Below, one piece after another: positions 48,091-59,675 of a stretch of 64,000 nucleotides of DNA. Position 1 is the stretch's first letter; each line of letters begins with the position of its first letter. A model generated the notes under the pieces. That model searched no databases and was not told the origin of the DNA. It saw nothing but the letters and a program-made list of their open reading frames with translations. Source of the stretch: Cryptomeria japonica (Eukaryota > Streptophyta > Pinopsida > Cupressales > Cupressaceae); NCBI RefSeq assembly GCF_030272615.1, contig NC_081415.1, forward strand, positions 103,904,796 through 103,968,795, given 5' to 3'. The position numbers and the translations under genes were made by a program.

Positions 48091-48450
48091 GAAAATCTTC
48101 CTCCAAATAATTATCATCTGCAAACAATACCTCTTTAGAGGGATTCAGGGAGGGAGGGAGATTTAGGGAGATTCAAGGAGGGAGAGACCACTTCCTTATA
48201 TCAATATTCTTTACCTTCAAAAGTGTCTTTGAGCCTTTCTAAGATTGCCTCAAAATAACAAAAATTGTGCCCTCTATGTCTAAAAGCTTCCTCCAAACTA
48301 TTATCATCCACAAACAACACCTCTTCAGGGGGAGAGGGAGAGAGAGAGCACTTCCTTATGTCAAGATCCTCTAACTTTGAAAGCATCTTTGAGCCTTTCT
48401 AAGATTGCCTCACAATAAAAAACATTGTTCTCTCTATGCCCATGTAACAT
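48091..48450. repeat. Tandem duplication, unit 160-190 bases
   Basis: CTTCCTCCAAA recurs at 48097 and 48287, and GAGCCTTTCTAAGATTGCCT at 48231 and 48391. The units differ by about 30 bases in a purine-rich stretch (GGGAGG in one, GAGAGA in the other). The minus strand of the pair reads as a similar short peptide in each unit (for example LEEAFRHRGHNF). Confidence 0.75.
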
Positions 48451-48761
48451 CATGTATAGCATTGAAACCAACCACTACCAACCCTATAGCCACAAACTAA
48501 GAGACCTCCAATCAAGCCAATTGATGTAACAAAAGTTGCATTTGGATAAATAACTTACACAATTCTACAAAAGGAGAAACAAATTCTTTGTCAACTCCAT
48601 GTGAAATACACATGCAAGATGACAATCACTCAATGTTGTGGCATATACTTGAAAGTTGAAACCATACTTTATAATTACTTTCCCAAGAAAATAATATCAT
48701 TCTTGTGGGTGGTAAGTTGGCATTGATAGCTTAAGGAAAGGATCCATGTCAAAATTTAAAA
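48451..48761. other. Unassigned stretch
   Basis: Nothing recognised. Confidence 0.4.
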
Positions 48762-49420
48762 GGTCGATCCATTTGAACCTGTGGGGTCGTGTGAGGCTCC
48801 TCTACAATGTCCTATCTTAGTTTTTGACAACTCAGAGCCATTTTCAATTGGTAGCATTTTTTCGCCTGCTGCAAAAACCGTTAGTTGCATGCAATGCAAA
48901 GTTGCAGGATTGGCTAGAATTGATTCGATTCGTCATGTGCACAATCCAAAATCACAAGCGAGTCTGGGTGGGCAGTTTTATACTATGCATTCTCCTCTCG
49001 TGCATCCCAAAGTGTCAGAACGTCGAGAGTCATACCATACTAGGGCGATCTCTCAAGTGCCCTGAGTCCAAAAAATTATCAAAATTTGACGAACTGTTTC
49101 TTCAAATCCAGAACACATATGGTCGATTTGTTTAAACCTATGGGGTCACGTGGGAATCCTCTACAATTTCCTATCTCGGTTTTTGATGACTCAGAGTCAT
49201 TTTCAATTGGTAGCATTTTTGTCGCCTGCTACAAAAACTGCCAGTTGCATGCAATGCAAAGTTGCAGGATTGGCTAGAATTGGTTCGGTTTGTCATGTGC
49301 ACAAACCGACATCACAAGCTTGTCTGAGTGGGAAATTTTATGTTAGGCGTGCCTTTTTCATGCATCCCAAAGCATCAGAACGTCTAGAGTCATACCCTAC
49401 CGACGCAATGTAGAAGTTGA
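48762..49420. repeat. Tandem duplication, unit 359 bases
   Basis: GGTCGAT recurs at 48762 and 49121, and the central blocks (TTTTCAATTGGTAGCATTTT, GCATGCAATGCAAAGTTGCA) recur at the same spacing. The second unit is a little shorter. Neither carries a gene. Confidence 0.85.
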
Positions 49421-49577
49421 TTGATAACTTTTTTGACAATTTTTTTGACAACAATGACAATTTTTGCTCAAATTGTATCTAGTCTCAATCTATGACCCCT
49501 ATGACCCAATAATGACTTAAATAATTCTCCATGATTATACAAGAATCAAGAATGCTCATGATTGACCAGGGAGACAT
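49421..49577. other. Low-complexity flank of element F
   Basis: Repeats of TTTTTTGACAA. The last five bases, GACAT (49573-49577), are the presumed left target duplication of element F; the partner lies outside the window. Confidence 0.5.
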
Positions 49578-51049
49578 TGATAGTTATGATACTTAATGTT
49601 AAGTATAGATGCCAAGCTAATAAGATGAGAGGGGGGGGGGGTGAATCATACAAACTTAATCTTCCCTAAAAACATTAGATTCAACCTCGGTAACATATAC
49701 TTCAGTAATATAACCAAAAATGCTAAACATGCAAACTCAAAATCATATAAACATCATAACACTCATAACACCAGATTTAACGTGGAAACCCAAATAGGGA
49801 AAAACCACTGTGGGATTTCAGACCCACTAAGAAATATACTCTTCTAGATCAGTATGCTCGGTTAAAAGCAAATCCTATTAAAGATTACAAACACATTGCT
49901 AGATGTGACCTGGTTATGGGATTTCCCTCATATTTGTTAGGATCTTCACCTTGTTAGAAGTGACCTTGTTAAAGGATTTCAAACACTCAATCAAAATGTC
50001 ACCTTGCTAGAGGGTTTTACAAATAAGACTGTTAAGTCCACTCGGTTAAGATATTTTTTGTCACTTCACAAATTAACAGTAATAAAAATCTATCTGCAAT
50101 TTCACATCTAAAATGCTAAAGCAGATTCTTATTTTCTCAATACAATTTAGGACTTATCTTGTCCATCTGCTGGGCTCTATACTCTATTATTCAAATAGGT
50201 CTTCAAGCTTCAGTGCTCGGTAATCACTATGTAGCATCCCTGTGCATACACCTGCCCACATACATTGTTTATCAACAGTTCCTTATTTATAAACAATAGC
50301 TAACCGCTTAATCTCCTTGATCACATTTCCCATGATCAATCATAGCCATCAGATCTTCAAACTTTGACCAGGTTCAATGAATCCTTCGATTTGAAAACAT
50401 TTTACCTCGCCTTGTAACTTGCATACATTTCTTGGAACTTGAGCTAGGGTATTGCGGTTCAATCTGAGCTATAGATCTTCCTGCCGATTTTCCTTTGCCA
50501 TAGATTCTTTAACAAACTTCATTCACGACATACCAATCATTTAATCATAGCCAGCTCATCAACTTCCTTCATTAAATAACGCTTGTAATTATTTAATGCA
50601 TTTTGTTATTACTCGGTTGCAACTCAGTAAATACTAAACTTCATTTGGTAGACATTCTGCCTTCATTAACCAATAGCAATAACCTTAGGGTTTACCAACT
50701 AGGTTCTTTGTTCGGTAACATAGTATAGTATTAACCTTACAATCAATAACATATGTATGATATCAAAACAATCTAAACAGCATGATCTCATCATTGTCTA
50801 ACTCAGTAATAGTTGCCCATTGAATAACTTATTCCTCCCCTTATTCATCATATTCTTTCTGTGTCTTTTACCGACATCTTTATACTCATTAAATCATACT
50901 TCTCAAGATATGGCAACATCATACTGAATTAGAAAATCAATTTCTTGACATCAATGAAAAAATAATAATATTAAGACAGTAGACATCCTTAAGCAGTTAT
51001 ATCCATAATCATCAACAACCTTCTCAATATCCTTATTGAAATGCCAACA
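49578..51049 (-). repeat. Element F 3' LTR
   Basis: 1472 bases. On the minus strand it begins TGTTGGCATTTCAATAAGG and ends at TCA (49578). It carries the same C-rich run (G run at 49630-49641 on the plus strand) as the LTRs of element E. Confidence 0.93.
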
Positions 51050-51449
51050 ATCTCCCCCTTTGGCATTGATGGCAAAACCAATTGATTTGACCTAATTGAT
51101 TCGGATTGCTGTGAGATTCTGAAGTGCCGAAATGCTCTCCTTCTGTCGTCAGAATTCTCCCCCATACATTAGTCTTCTCTTCTTTTCTCTTTAGTCTTCT
51201 CCAGTCTTCTCCCCCTTTGACAACAATGCCAAAAAGTAAAGAACTTAAAACATAATGTCTTCTTGTATGAAGTGATTTCCTACTGTTATGTATCACCTTA
51301 GTCTCGGTCAGAGCATTTATGTCTTCAATCCTTGTTCCCTGTATTGTTTCCTGCACACCTTTAGGAAACCTCCTAAAGTGTGTAAATCAACATCAACTCT
51401 TAAAAGATATTCTGTAGAGTCATCGAATTGATGCTTTCACTGAACTCGG
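51050..51449 (-). other. Element F 3' non-coding region and polypurine tracts
   Basis: The terminal tract is AAAGGGGGAGAT next to the LTR, with further GGAGAAGAC-type units at about 51150-51220 on the minus strand, as in element E. Confidence 0.75.
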
Positions 51450-51930
51450 TCAGTGAGTAGAAGATAGGGATAGGATCCCTAACTTACTTCTGAGATACTC
51501 AAAAGTGTCCCTTCGTAGTGGCTTGGTGAAGATATCTGCTATTTGTTCCTTTGTGCTAACATACTCCAACACCACTTTCTTCTCTTGAGCTTCTTCTCTA
51601 AGATAATGATATTTGATAGAGATGTGCTTCATCTTAGAGTGCATAATAGGATTCTTTGAAATGTTAATGGCACTAGTATTGTCATAGAATATAGTTACTG
51701 GCTTGGTAACTTTCTCATTTATACCATCCAATAGTTGTTTGATCCATGCTATGTTGGTACAATTCAATGCTGCAGCAACGTATTCAGCTTCTGCTGTTGA
51801 CTATGAAACACATCCTTGTTTCTTGCTAAGCCAACTCACTAGTCTTTCTCCTAAAAAGAAAGCTCCTCCGCTTGTGATTTTTCTGTCATCAATGTTGCCT
51901 GCCCAATCAGCATCAGTATAAACTTTTAAA
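51450..51930 (-). pseudogene. Element F RNase H
   Basis: Same domain as in element E (KVYTDADWAGNIDDRK, DNTSAINISKNPI). Interrupted by one TAG at 51798-51800, where element E has CAG. The natural stop follows SSTH at 51450. Confidence 0.93.
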
Positions 51931-53083
51931 TCAAAATCATTTCTTTTCTGATATACTAAGCCATAATCTCCAGTGCCTTTCAAGTATCTAAAAATTCTCT
52001 TGATTACTGTCATGTGTGTTTCCTTAGGATCTGTAGAGAATCTTACAACTATTCCTACTACATGTGCTATGTCTAGCCTACTGTGAACAACATATTGCAA
52101 CTTTCCAATCATGGATCGGTAAAGTGTCTCATCAATAGATGTAGATTTATCATTCTTTGATAATTTATAGTTGGTAGTCAAAGGAGTACTTACTGGTTTT
52201 GAATCCTCCATTCCAAATTTCTTCAAGATTTCCTTTATGTACTTGGATCGAGTAATGAAAATCTTATTTTTCATTTGCAGTATCTGTAAACCTATAAAAT
52301 ACTTTATCTCACCGATTAATGACATCTCAAATTATTTGCTCATTTCATTTCCAAAGTTCTTGCATAAAGAGTCATTTCCACAAAATATAATATCATCAAC
52401 AAATATGGTTGAGATCAGTATTCCATTTTCATCATTCTTCATGTACATATTTCTATTTTCACTAGTTCTTATAAAACCAATCTTGATTAAATAAGAGTGC
52501 AATCTTTCATACCATGCTCTAGGTGCTTGTTTAAGACCATATAAAGCTTTGTTCAATTTACATACTTGATCTTTATTCTTGTCTTCAACAAATCCTTCAG
52601 GTTGTTCAATAAAAAATTCTTCTTCTAATATACCATTCAGAAATGTAGATTTGACATCCATTTGATATACCTTGAAATTCTTGTAAGCAGCATATGCCAA
52701 CAATGTTCTTACTCCTTCTAGTCTAGCCATAGGTGCAAAAGTTTCACCATAATCAATTCCTTCTTCTTGAGCATAACCTTTTCAAACTAGTCTTGCTTTA
52801 TTTCGAATGACCTCACCTTTTTCATTCAGCTTGTTTCTAAAAATCCACTTTGTACCGACTACATTTTTGTCCTTTGGTCTTGGGATTAGAGTCCATGTGT
52901 CATTCTTCTTGATTTGATCAATCTCTTGTATCATAGCATTTATCCAATCTTCACTGTTAAATGCCTCTTTCACTATCCTCGGCTCAAATTCAGATATTAG
53001 ACACATGTTCTGTCTCAGCCTATTCCTTGTCATCACTAGATCATCCTTATCTCCTATAATCTGACTTGATGCATGATGTCTTC
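51931..53083 (-). pseudogene. Element F reverse transcriptase
   Basis: Copia RT with [33 protein letters not shown] and catalytic FVDDIIFCG. Stops at 52779-52781 (TGA, E has TGC) and 52329-52331 (TAA, E has GAA). The start of this part is cut at 53083 by the insertion of element G. Confidence 0.94.
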
Positions 53084-54340
53084 TGTAAAGCGGAAAATCG
53101 CGATCGAACCCTAGTTGCTCTTCCCTCTTCCAACTCTGAGGAGAGAGAAGGGAGATCACTAGGGTTGATGGTTTTCACTTAAGGGAGAGACTTTACATTC
53201 AAAAGAGGGGTTGAAACCCACAAGATCCAATCCCACACAAGGCAAGATTGGATGCTAAATGCGTTTCAAGGGTTAAGAAAGCAAGGCTACCCTCTTTTGT
53301 AAAGAATGTTGATAGAAGAATTAAGCTAGGAATGCATAGAAAGTGACAAAGATTCGCTTATAAACTGAGATAGGGATATAGGATGAAGCTGCGGACCTGG
53401 AATTAGCAATAAAATGTCGATACGGCGCTGTCCTGCAAATTTGAGCAAAAGTTGTCGGGACGATGGCGCCCGGTGTGCACACGGTCCTCTGAAAAATCCG
53501 CGAAATGAAGGGGGATCTGTTCGTCTCTGCACAAGGATTCTAGATCTTTAATTTCAGCCGTGTACCTGCAACCTACACACAGAAAAGCGAAGACGATTGG
53601 GGGGTTAGGGATTAGGGGTTTGCCTTTAGGTCAAACCCCGGTTTTGGAATTAACCAAGAAATGAGAAATGCTGTAAATGTAATGTAAAACAAGTACTAAT
53701 ACCTTGTTGTAAGGATGTTTGTATCCTTATGTGCGAAGGTATAGATGTTGTTGTTTGTTGTATGTTTGTATGTTGTAGCATGTAATGTGTTGTAAGTGAT
53801 CTCCTCTTCAATGGTTGAATCCTTGTCTTGAATGCAACACTTAGCCTTGAATGGAGACTTAGAATGATCAATTGCTTGAAGGAATGCTTGAATGCTTGAA
53901 TGCTTGAGTATAGTTTCCACGCTTGTACACATATGTCCTTCTTATATTTTCTCTACCCCAATGGGAGAGAAAAATGGAGTTTATATACTTGTCATTTAGG
54001 GCTGATAGACTGATTTTCCCGACCTTAGGCCGACCAGGAAATGATAATTTCCAATTTGCAAACAAAAGGACCCGAAGCCCCATAGGAGACCGGGCCCAAA
54101 ATAGGGCCAGGGACTAGGGCACTGGGTGCCCTGGTCTTGAAGGACCAGGGCGCTGGGCGCTCTGGTCCCACCTCCCGGGACAGCAGGGTGCAAAGGAGGT
54201 TCAGGCCAGGGTGCAAGAAAATGCAGTTTTCAGTGTCATGAGCAAGTTTCAGAGTCTCCATTCAGGTTGCGTGTTGCGTCACCATCGTGAAGACCGAAAT
54301 GCAGTCGAAATTGCAAGTGTCGCAATTTTAGGACGCTACA
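53084..54340 (-). repeat. Element G 3' LTR
   Basis: 1257 bases. On the minus strand it begins TGTAGCGTCCTAAAATTG. It is 32 bases longer than the other copy because a GC-rich palindromic block near 54105-54170 is present twice. Confidence 0.95.
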
Positions 54341-54361
54341 TTTAGCCCCCACTTTAGCGGG
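54341..54361 (-). other. Element G polypurine tract
   Basis: Minus strand CCGCTAAAGTGGGGGCTAAA ending next to the LTR TG. Its last 16 bases are identical to the tract of element A. Confidence 0.85.
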
Positions 54362-55081
54362 AGTATAAGCGTACGCTCATACTTCCGATAAAGTACAAGG
54401 AAACAACATTGAAAAACTTTCACCACGTCAAGGAGGCAAGATACACCAAGCCCCCAGTGGACTAAGGATCTTACGACTTCGATTGACAAAGTAAAAGGGA
54501 AGATCATGAGGGAGAACCATGACTGTCAGTAGTAAGGTTCCCTCACTATGAGTCATGCAGGAAAGATATCAAAAATTTTCAAGGCAAAGCTAAATTTGTC
54601 AAGAAATTTTCAAGTATCTTGAAAAGATATGAACGGGATGTATGCCCCCCTACGTTAAAGCGATTGCACACACCTCACTAGGGGTGATTGCTTTATGGTA
54701 GTGATACATATAAGAAATGAGAAAGGAGCACGTTATCGCAAGGATTTAGCCCCCAAGTGTGAGATAAGCCCAAGGATAATAGACACAAAACACAAAGCAC
54801 AAGGTGACTTCGCTTTCCTTGGGGTCAGTATGCTGTATGATAATTCATGTATATCATATGTATGTATGCATAATTGTTCTTCATTCCCCAATCAAGGAAG
54901 GTCACCTAGAAGAAGGGAACACATGTGTCTTTTGAGTCAACATGAGAGAGACCAAAAGAGGTCGCAATGCTTTGCATCGTCCTCAAGTAGACAACACTAA
55001 GGACAACAAATAGAAGAATGAGAATAACACATAGAAGAAGTGACAAAAGAGAGGAGGAGAGAATCTGCTATGCTAATGAAA
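54362..55081 (-). other. Element G 3' non-coding region
   Basis: About 720 bases between the ORF stop and the polypurine tract, without a coding frame on the minus strand. The pol genes of an autonomous relative are not present here. Confidence 0.6.
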
Positions 55082-58000
55082 CTAGTCTAGCATGTCATCT
55101 ACCCCCCGATCTTGCTGATCAATATTTCGTGAAGGTAGGGAACACGCTAGAGGAGGAACATCCAACACAGCAGATGGAGCTATCACAAGATCCAAACAAG
55201 GGCTATGTTCATGTTCCGAGCCACATTGTTCTTGTCTAGGAGCTAGGATAAGTGCTTTAGAAAATTCATTAGATAAATGGTTATCAATATCAACAAGTTC
55301 ATATTCACTATCAGAATGAACAGGAGTAACATTTTCATCCATATCATCATCAAGATTTATAAAAATAGGATCTTTAACTCGCACAGGATCAAGACCATCA
55401 TGCATCTTATGTTTAGGAGATTTTGGCTCAATTTCCGGTTGAGGAGAAAATGGAATAATGCTTGTTGAAGGTGTTTTTGGGGATTGCAAAGTTTGAGCTC
55501 TAAGACGACGCTTTCGTTGGCGTTCACGTGTAGAACGATTTCGTCTAGTCTTAGTAGGAAGTTGCGAAGATTGAGGAGGAGGAATGTTCTCATCCTTATC
55601 ACTTGGGTGTTTAGGTTGTGGTCTTTTAGGTTGAATAATAGGAGAAGAGGAAGGTCTCTTCTCTCCATAAGAGGAAGGAGGAGGAACCGCTCCATATAAG
55701 GGAGGAATATTTGGTTTAGGAAGGAGACCAAGTCCATCATGACGAGGAGGTATAGGTCTACTCTTAGGAAGTTTATTAGATATAGGCATAGTCACATCCA
55801 TAGGGATGGGTTGGGAATCTTCTTGAGGAAAGACATTAGTTTTATCTTTCAAAGGAAGAACTTCCTTCTCAAGAATGATAGGAATGCCAAGTTTGGGTGT
55901 TCTAGGTTCACTTAGAGATAGGATCATATCTTTTTTCCACTTTTGATAAGATTTGAAAAGATGATCACTTCGCGGAGGAAGAGATTGGAATCGTTTAGGC
56001 CAAAAGTAATCAATAGGAACACTAGAAGTTCTTTCAGCTGGTTTAAAGAGACTATGATTGACAGTAACAACTTCACCATTATGGGGAAATTTCAAGCACT
56101 TGTGAATAGGAGAAGCAATAGCTTTCATGGAAGATAGCCAAGGATAGCCAAGCTTCACACGAAATTGTTCGGAAGATGGAATAATAGCAAAGTCCACCTC
56201 AAGGGATTTGTTATGGACCTCAATAGGTAATGTAATAGAACCAATTGCAGGAGAAGAAAATGCATCAAATAGTTTCACAACCACATCTGTTTTGTCATAA
56301 ATCACTTGATTCAATTGCAAAGTAAAAAGAAATTCTTCAGTAATGACATTAACCATGCAAGAAGGATCAATAAGCACTCCACGACAAGGTGTATTTTTGA
56401 CTTTTGCAACTATATATAAAGGACCATCAGGTGCCCTGATAGTTTCACTGGAATCAAATGTGATGGAAGGTTCTTTAGGGATTTTCTGCTGCTCCACAAA
56501 GTTAATCACATTAGGAGTCATAGACACAAGATCATCAGGTGAGACAGAGGAATCAGTAGTATCAATCGCATTATAGGTATGAGAAGGCAATGGATCAGTA
56601 AAAATCTGAAGATTTTGGTTAGGAGGAGCTATAGATGTGTTGCCTTTATCATTCACTCCAGAAACAGAGATAGTATTATTATCAATCAAATCTTGAATTT
56701 TCCCCTTTAAAGCAAAACATTTTTCAGTATCATGCCCAGGTTGACGATGAAATTGACAAAAAGATTTGTTATCAAAATAGGGTGAATTAATCTTTGCAGG
56801 ATCAATTTGCCTTATAGGAGGAAGAGTAAGCACATTTTGTTCCAATAACTTATTCATAATACTATGCAATGATTCATTCAAAGGAGTAAACTTTCTTTCT
56901 TTCTTGAAAAACTTAGAAATAGGAGACACACCTAATGCTGTATTCACATTGTTGTTGATGATGTTTTCATTGAATTTAATGGACTCTCTGTTCGGTTTAA
57001 ACTTCCCAAATGGTTGTTGACTACTATCACCCTTATCACTCGGAGCCATAGGATGTGATTGTTCCATTTGACTCACAGTCAGTTGATAATTGTGAAGAGT
57101 TGCGCACAACTGTTGGAAAGAAGTAAACTCAGAAAACAGGAGTTTTTCTCTAATGTCTTTTTGTAAATTAGAAATGAAGATTCTTTGAATATCATTGTCA
57201 GGCACTAGAAAAGAAATTTGAGCATACAAATGCTTATATCTACCAATGAAATCAGTCACTTTTTCTTTAACACCTTGTTTACAATGCATTAAATCAATCA
57301 AAGTAACTTTAGGACTTATATTGTTTTGAAATTGTTGAATGAAAGCATTTGCAAGTTGTTCGAAAGAAGTAATAGAATAGGAAGGCAATGAGCAATACCA
57401 TTGTAGGGCTTTGTCTCTTAATGTTCTAGTAAACAGTTTTGCAAGCAACCTTTGGTCATAAGCAAAATTGGTACATATTGTTTGAAATGTCTTAACATGT
57501 CTTAGAGGATCACCCTTACCATTATAAAGCTCCAAATGTGGGATTTCAACATGTTTAGGGGGGATAGCTCGAACAATGTCAAGAGAAAGTGGGCTCGCAA
57601 CGTCAAATGTGGGCACACTAAACTTAGATTGATTCATAGAGGCAATTTGTTGCTGTAAAGAAGAGACAGTTTGTGCAAGATTGTTAATGGTCGCTTCAGT
57701 CGAAGAGTTCATATTAGACGTGTTAGATTGTGATGGAGGTGTTATGTTATTGAAAGAAGGTAGAGAGTAAGGTGGTGGGACACTATGATAGTTAGTCATA
57801 GGAGATGACTGGAAAGGAGGAACACTACAAGGAGGAATGGAAGGGTTAAATGAATTGCCCCCTTGTGTCATGTTCATTTGTGGTGATATAATAGGCACAC
57901 TCATTGAAGGAATGAATGAAGAAATTGGATTGAATGAAGGAAGAGGGTTGATTGGAGAAGAAGGATTGCCCCCATGACTAGTGATCATAGGAGGAATGTC

Positions 58001-58492
58001 TTGTATTGAAGTAGTCATTATGTTTGATGTAAAAGTAGGTATACTAGCAATAGGAGTCGTCAAAGGAATAGAATGATTGTCTTGTGTAGGAGGTTGTGTA
58101 TAACCTAAGGTTTCAGCACAACTTTTCATAGGCATCACATTTGAATCCACAATGTGTGCAATACCACGCAAAATATCAATTCCATTCTTATCACTTTGAA
58201 GCATACGTTTTAGACCCTCAATTAAAGGAAGAGCTTGACTATCAGGGTATTCTTGAGACATCCATTGTTGAAAATCGTCAAATTGGTTATCCAATTTTGA
58301 AAGTTGTTCTACAGAAACCTCATGGAGAGCTTCTTCATCATTAAGAGGATTAGAGGAATTACCCATGTCCTCGTTAAAAAGGCCATTCAAATTAGGTTCC
58401 ATCTCCTCAGTAATTAAACCTTGGAAGGACTTAATTCTAAGGCTTCGTCTAATGGGAATAGTGTAGGTAGGGCTTATTGTTGTAAAACTCAT
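55082..58492 (-). CDS. Element G gag-protease polyprotein (1136 residues, intact)
   Basis: Intact ORF. Residues ~1-310 are Pro/Ser/Asn-rich. Residues ~315-470 hold the plant retrotransposon gag core (EIPHLELYNGKGDPLRHV, ALQWYCSLPSYSITSFEQL, FIQQFQ). Near residue 577 lies a knuckle-like FCQFHRQPGHDTEKC. A retropepsin fold follows at ~690-830, with VLIDPSCMVNVITEEF near 706 and VKLGYPWLSSMKAI near 785. The catalytic triad, normally Asp-Ser/Thr-Gly, reads Asp-Pro-Ser here. The C-terminal 300 residues are Pro-rich with a very basic patch near 988 (RSTRERQRKRRLRAQ), possibly RNA-binding or nuclear-targeting. The first ATG of the open frame is taken as start, since it follows the leader. The ORF supplies particle proteins only and would need RT and integrase from another element. 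Confidence 0.88.
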   Translation of the reverse strand: MSFTTISPTYTIPIRRSLRIKSFQGLITEEMEPNLNGLFNEDMGNSSNPLNDEEALHEVSVEQLSKLDNQFDDFQQWMSQEYPDSQALPLIEGLKRMLQSDKNGIDILRGIAHIVDSNVMPMKSCAETLGYTQPPTQDNHSIPLTTPIASIPTFTSNIMTTSIQDIPPMITSHGGNPSSPINPLPSFNPISSFIPSMSVPIISPQMNMTQGGNSFNPSIPPCSVPPFQSSPMTNYHSVPPPYSLPSFNNITPPSQSNTSNMNSSTEATINNLAQTVSSLQQQIASMNQSKFSVPTFDVASPLSLDIVRAIPPKHVEIPHLELYNGKGDPLRHVKTFQTICTNFAYDQRLLAKLFTRTLRDKALQWYCSLPSYSITSFEQLANAFIQQFQNNISPKVTLIDLMHCKQGVKEKVTDFIGRYKHLYAQISFLVPDNDIQRIFISNLQKDIREKLLFSEFTSFQQLCATLHNYQLTVSQMEQSHPMAPSDKGDSSQQPFGKFKPNRESIKFNENIINNNVNTALGVSPISKFFKKERKFTPLNESLHSIMNKLLEQNVLTLPPIRQIDPAKINSPYFDNKSFCQFHRQPGHDTEKCFALKGKIQDLIDNNTISVSGVNDKGNTSIAPPNQNLQIFTDPLPSHTYNAIDTTDSSVSPDDLVSMTPNVINFVEQQKIPKEPSITFDSSETIRAPDGPLYIVAKVKNTPCRGVLIDPSCMVNVITEEFLFTLQLNQVIYDKTDVVVKLFDAFSSPAIGSITLPIEVHNKSLEVDFAIIPSSEQFRVKLGYPWLSSMKAIASPIHKCLKFPHNGEVVTVNHSLFKPAERTSSVPIDYFWPKRFQSLPPRSDHLFKSYQKWKKDMILSLSEPRTPKLGIPIILEKEVLPLKDKTNVFPQEDSQPIPMDVTMPISNKLPKSRPIPPRHDGLGLLPKPNIPPLYGAVPPPSSYGEKRPSSSPIIQPKRPQPKHPSDKDENIPPPQSSQLPTKTRRNRSTRERQRKRRLRAQTLQSPKTPSTSIIPFSPQPEIEPKSPKHKMHDGLDPVRVKDPIFINLDDDMDENVTPVHSDSEYELVDIDNHLSNEFSKALILAPRQEQCGSEHEHSPCLDLVIAPSAVLDVPPLACSLPSRNIDQQDRGVDDMLD

Positions 58493-59653
58493 GCACTAAA
58501 GAAAGAGAGAAGATTTTGAATTTTAGAGGTAGCAAATTTCAGTAAAACCAGCCAATCTTCTAGATTTAAGCTGTTAAATACAATCAGGACAATCTCCCGA
58601 AATTTCGAAAAAAATGTCCGGGACCATGGCGCTCGGGGTGCACACGGTCCTCGCAACTTTTTTCGAAATTTGCGGGGATGAAAGTTATGATGATTTTACA
58701 GCTAACTTGAAAAAATTGAGTGATTTTACGATCTGTAGATAGGCCAAATTAAAGTTGCAATCTCAAAATTGAACCCTACCAAGATTGTCGAAAAATGCCA
58801 AAATTTGAATTTTGAAAAAGAGAGGGAAACTGAAATTTTGAATTTTATGATTTGAGAGGGAATACCAAAAGCAATGCAAGTTTTGAAATTTGAAAGTTGA
58901 CTCAATTTCACGCAAAATTCAATTTTGAAAGCGGAAATCAAAGTTGTTGTAATTAAGCACTTAATTTCAAAAGTCACAAATTGCAAAAATTTGGATAAAT
59001 CACTGAAATTTTGAATGAATGCAAACACACTTTTCAGATTTAGGACTGTAAGAACACAATTTTGACACAAAATTTCAATTTCACCAATTTTTGAATGTTT
59101 AGAGGCCTTAATCCAAGCAATCACAAGACCAACTTTGACTGTAATTTTGAAAGTGTTGTAATTGATAAAATCAGCCAAAATTCTGGATTTTAGCAGAAAA
59201 ATACAGTAAGATCTAGCTCCCGAAATTTCGGAAAAAATGTCGGGGACGATGGCGCTCGGGGTGCACACGGTCCTCACAAATTTTTTCCAAATTTTCAGGG
59301 ATGAAAGATATTGTGATTGTATGCCGGAATCCAAAGTTACAGCCGATTTGGAAATGTTTTGATCAGTGAAATTGTCGAACAAAGGTTGAATCAAGAGGGT
59401 TTCAAAAATTAGGGTTTTGACACTTAACCACTTAATTTTCAAAATTAAAGCACAAATATGAATTGATAATTTGTAATAGAAGGGCAGATCTGAAACAAGC
59501 ATTAACAATTAAACATTTCACAAGTTTAATTACTTAAAAAGAAAATTTAGGGTTTTTATGCAATTAACCTCTAAAATTTTGCAAAAGATCAAACATGGAA
59601 ATGTAATCAAGGAATCCAATTTTCAGATCTAACTATGAATAATCAGAAAGGAT
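58493..59653 (-). other. Element G 5' leader
   Basis: About 1.16 kb between primer-binding site and ATG. It is rich in AAATTT and includes two copies (58596-58665 and 59218-59280) of a GC-rich block also present in both LTRs. A 260-codon minus-strand frame at 58726-59508 is Phe/Ile/Lys/Leu-rich, has no domain, and is probably a composition effect. Confidence 0.65.
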
Positions 59654-59672
59654 GTTCACGTCGGGTTCACCA
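59654..59672 (-). other. Element G primer-binding site
   Basis: Minus strand TGGTGAACCCGACGTGAAC, three bases after the LTR. From memory it complements the 3' end of plant tRNA-Trp. Confidence 0.75.
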
Positions 59673-59675
59673 AAA

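Noticed and set aside
58726-59508. 260-codon open frame in the element G leader
   Set aside because: Composition is dominated by Phe, Ile, Lys, Leu and Ser from AAATTT-rich DNA, no domain is visible, and it lies upstream of the true gag start.
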